From positions 9,278,001-9,342,000 of the forward strand of contig NZ_CP022685.1 in assembly GCF_002556545.1 (NCBI RefSeq): a stretch of 64,000 nt of DNA, in the 5' to 3' direction. The position numbers were made by a program, and so were the translations under genes. Position 1 is the first letter of the stretch. Each line of letters begins with the position of its first letter. This document shows positions 62,701 to 64,000 of this stretch, piece after piece. This stretch comes from Streptomyces formicae (GTDB taxonomy: Bacteria > Actinomycetota > Actinomycetes > Streptomycetales > Streptomycetaceae). The notes beneath the pieces were generated by a model. It was given only the letters and a program-made list of their open reading frames with translations. It was not told where the DNA came from and ran no database searches.

Positions 62701-64000
62701 GTAGCCGTACTCGACCGAGGGCCGGGTCGCGTGGTCCGTCTTCGACCAGCCGGGATTCCACACCTTCAGCACGCGGCCAAGCCCGTCGTGGACGGCATCG
62801 GTTCGCTTGGTGTTGGCGTCGACGGTGGCGGTGGCCACGCCACGGGCCGGATCGTACTCCGTGGTGGTGGTGTGGCCGAGGCTGTTGGTGACGGTCGCCG
62901 ACTTCGGTGCCTCGATGGTTTTCGGGTTGTACGTGGTGGTGCTGGTCTTGACGCCGTTCGCGTCGGTCTCCGTCAGCTCGCGGCCGTGCTGGTCGTAGCC
63001 GTGGGCGGCGGTGGTCAGATAGCCGGTGCCCTTGTCGTTCTGCTCGTCCAGGCGTGTCACGTCACCCTTGGTGGGCGGGGTGTCCAGGCTGGTCGCGTCG
63101 TCGTAGTAGTGCCGTTCGGTGGAGATCAGGTCGGCGGGCAGCGACGGTGTCCTGTCGCAGGCCACGTCGACCTTCTTGACCTCCTTGACCAGGGTGAGGA
63201 GGTTGTCCTCCGCGTTGCGGGCGTAGCTGGTGGTGGTGCACTCCTCGTCGCCGCTCCTGGCCAGGTCGCCGAGGTCGGACTCGGTGAGGGGCAGACCGTA
63301 CTCGTCGAAGGTGCGCTCGGTCCTGGTGGTGCGCCAGCCGTCGCCGACGGCGGTACGGGTCTGCTCGCTCTTGCTGCCGGTGGCGTACGCCATGAGGTCG
63401 GGCAGGTCGCCGCGCGCGTCGGTGGCGGTGGCCGCGCCGTGCCAGGGTTCGAAGCTGGTGGCGGTCTCCAGCTTGCCCCCGTCGCCGTTGTAGGTGGCTT
63501 CCTCGCGGGTCATGCCCGCGAACGCCTGGTGGTCGGTGACCGTGTCGTTCTGGTGGTCGGTGACCTTGGCGCCGTCGATGCCGCGGAAGTAGCGGTACTC
63601 CTTGAGGGTCTGCTTGTCGGACGCGGGTGCGCCGGTGCGGACCTGGACGCGGCCGTAGCCCTTGCGGTCGCCGTAGGTGAGGTGCTTGGCCTTGGTGAAC
63701 TCGTCCTCCTCCTTGGCCCAGGCCATGCCGTCGAGATAGGTGTAGTCGGTCTCCTTGGCAGGCGCGTCGCCGGTGTTGTCGGCCTCCAGCACCTGGGTGG
63801 CCACGTAGGTGTGGAACCAATCGAGGTAGGGCTCGTAGTCCGCGGCGGGGGCGTCGGGCGGTGACCACTTCACCGGGTAGCAGCGGCGCTTGTTCGCCGA
63901 CGGTGAGGGGACATCCCCGGCCTTGCAGTCCTGGTCGGAGTAGGTGACGCCAATGGTCCCGCCGGATTCGGTGTCGATGCCGTAGACGCGCCAGCGCACC
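59728..64000 (-). CDS. RHS-repeat polymorphic toxin, N-terminus cut by window edge
   Basis: At least 1423 residues with the many YD-type repeats of RHS proteins (phrases such as YDxxGRxTSTTDERG, DGLGRVLKVWNPGW). The repeat shell ends with RFLSVDPVIDVDDPAQMNAY and the DPDG junction near 60530. After that comes a variable tip of about 267 residues: an Ala/Lys/Arg-rich helix (ARAKAQAKARAEAKRKAEAE), a hydrophobic stretch (IGTSVCIATVACGAGLFVVG), and a C-terminal ~60 residues ending KQSSLRWRK. GC falls in the last 450 bases. RHS shells deliver a C-terminal toxin to rival cells; the tip has no recognised enzymatic motif. The N-terminus lies beyond the right edge. Confidence 0.9.
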   Translation of the reverse strand, partial: VRWRVYGIDTESGGTIGVTYSDQDCKAGDVPSPSANKRRCYPVKWSPPDAPAADYEPYLDWFHTYVATQVLEADNTGDAPAKETDYTYLDGMAWAKEEDEFTKAKHLTYGDRKGYGRVQVRTGAPASDKQTLKEYRYFRGIDGAKVTDHQNDTVTDHQAFAGMTREEATYNGDGGKLETATSFEPWHGAATATDARGDLPDLMAYATGSKSEQTRTAVGDGWRTTRTERTFDEYGLPLTESDLGDLARSGDEECTTTSYARNAEDNLLTLVKEVKKVDVACDRTPSLPADLISTERHYYDDATSLDTPPTKGDVTRLDEQNDKGTGYLTTAAHGYDQHGRELTETDANGVKTSTTTYNPKTIEAPKSATVTNSLGHTTTTEYDPARGVATATVDANTKRTDAVHDGLGRVLKVWNPGWSKTDHATRPSVEYGYTISKSAANAVSTKTLQYDGSYATSYQLYDGLLRGRETQAPAIGTKNRVVTETLYDSRGFAWKTYAPYYAEGAPSAALVRGVVNKVPAATENLYDSMGRVTDAISRKFGDEKWRTKTLYGGDRTTVVPPKGGTATTTVTDAHGRTTERLQYTDAERTTSQKTRYEYGRFDEPEKVTDPAGNTWTYSFDGRGQQIESDDPDKGLVKTSYDKLGRTTSTTDERGVTLTTGYDDLGRKTKLAKGDTLLAKWTYDTVAKGQPTAEIRYVDGKEYSSATGSYNDLYQPLSSTFTVPDAAGATAGTYTWTFGYNDYTGQQEWIKHPAVGDLPGERQTTVYGEGNLPQKTTAGSITLVNSTSHDVFSRPARTEFGTLGKKVYKTEVYDEHTGLLSRQTTDRDTTPQRIDDTTYAYDPAGNVTGITTASGQGEGKSTDTQCFSNDALGQLSEAWTAKSDCASGPSTSTVGGPDAYWQSFAYDAIGNRTEQTDHNSGATTTYTQPEPKTGLPHAVKETTVKGGPDDGQKSAFKYDEAGNTTKRTIGDRVQDLTWDDEGHLATLTEGGKKTGYLYDADGDRMLAKDADGSQTLTLPGDNELKITKAGTKEGTRYYTHEGETVAVRTGKGFSFLLSDHQGTSMAAVAMTTLAITRRKQLPFGQTRSKDTEPLPGTRGFVGGTDDPTGLVHLGAREYDPALGRFLSVDPVIDVDDPAQMNAYSYAHNSPLTKSDPDGLRPMGPTDHGPSGDAAWGADRGMYAGYHYRNGRWVWKQTPRKGKVFRQRYTAYRSNPSHYLIDDRYAAERARASYIARAKAQAKARAEAKRKAEAERRKKDGIFGNIRKGNFGAAWDNATDKMDNTVGSVDWWKHKGVDIGVGAVATIGTSVCIATVACGAGLFVVGAGAVYVTGLGAHMAVASDEERRQGAGQYLFRTAVAEGKGIAMGTLFGRGAAGASFKGGNLGWSRWAVKGGHARINSIVTGPRQGGLPYLWKQSSLRWRK

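Noticed and set aside
62278..63864. A long plus-strand frame opposite the RHS gene
   Set aside because: It shadows the YD-repeat frame and shows no domain, so it is not annotated.
60530..63999. Regular repetition in the RHS gene suggested a possible tandem repeat or CRISPR-like array
   Set aside because: The periodicity is at protein level (YD repeats), with degenerate DNA units and no conserved spacer-repeat structure.

Overview
This 64-kb window is almost certainly from a Streptomyces or very close relative. GC content is about 70% or higher nearly throughout, third codon positions are strongly G/C, GTG starts are common, a TTA codon occurs, and the gene families are typical of the genus: a DasR-like operator, an AA10 polysaccharide monooxygenase, a tripeptidyl-aminopeptidase, GAF/ANTAR and Ppx/GppA proteins, many LacI/LysR regulators and an RHS toxin. 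No rRNA, tRNA, CRISPR array, insertion sequence or origin was seen. Both edges cut genes: a FUSC-type membrane protein on the left and an RHS-repeat protein on the right. All family calls are from reading motifs, with no database search.

1-11 kb: the FUSC protein, a peroxiredoxin, and a three-gene minus-strand operon: DAO-family oxidase, HglS-type 2-oxoadipate dioxygenase/decarboxylase, and an ALDH7-type aldehyde dehydrogenase. A divergent LysR gene sits beside it. The set matches the pipecolate to 2-aminoadipate to 2-hydroxyglutarate arm of lysine breakdown. A CPBP protease, an XRE/TPR regulator and a secreted M64 peptidase follow.

11-24 kb: LacI regulator, nucleoside hydrolase and MFS transporter (nucleoside salvage); a copper monooxygenase behind a DasR-like site; an SMP-30 lactonase beside an Lrp regulator; a ferredoxin-MBL fusion; and a LysG/LysE basic-amino-acid export pair. 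Next is a minus-strand set: a TmrB-like P-loop protein, an NlpC/P60-like protein and an editing-less threonyl-tRNA synthetase. The synthetase is preceded by a short reading frame with three consecutive Thr codons and a 13-bp perfect hairpin, which looks like a threonine attenuator.

24-43 kb: two small proteins, MFS and MerR genes, a class A beta-lactamase, a truncated ABC ATPase abutting argG, a TOPRIM protein, a methyltransferase, secreted propeller and serine-hydrolase proteins, a two-subunit molybdenum hydroxylase, and several regulators and membrane proteins.

43-52 kb: a carbohydrate locus with a secreted GH87-like alpha-1,3-glucanase, a divergent sugar ABC importer, an intracellular GH13 alpha-glucosidase and a LacI repressor. 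Promoters across the locus share a TCTTGCG half-site. The likely role is use of fungal or bacterial alpha-1,3-glucan.

52-64 kb: two very large LamG-like genes broken by about twelve single-base frameshifts, two small membrane proteins, and an RHS toxin whose C-terminal tip and downstream small genes are visibly less GC-rich. This looks like a polymorphic-toxin or surface-protein island.
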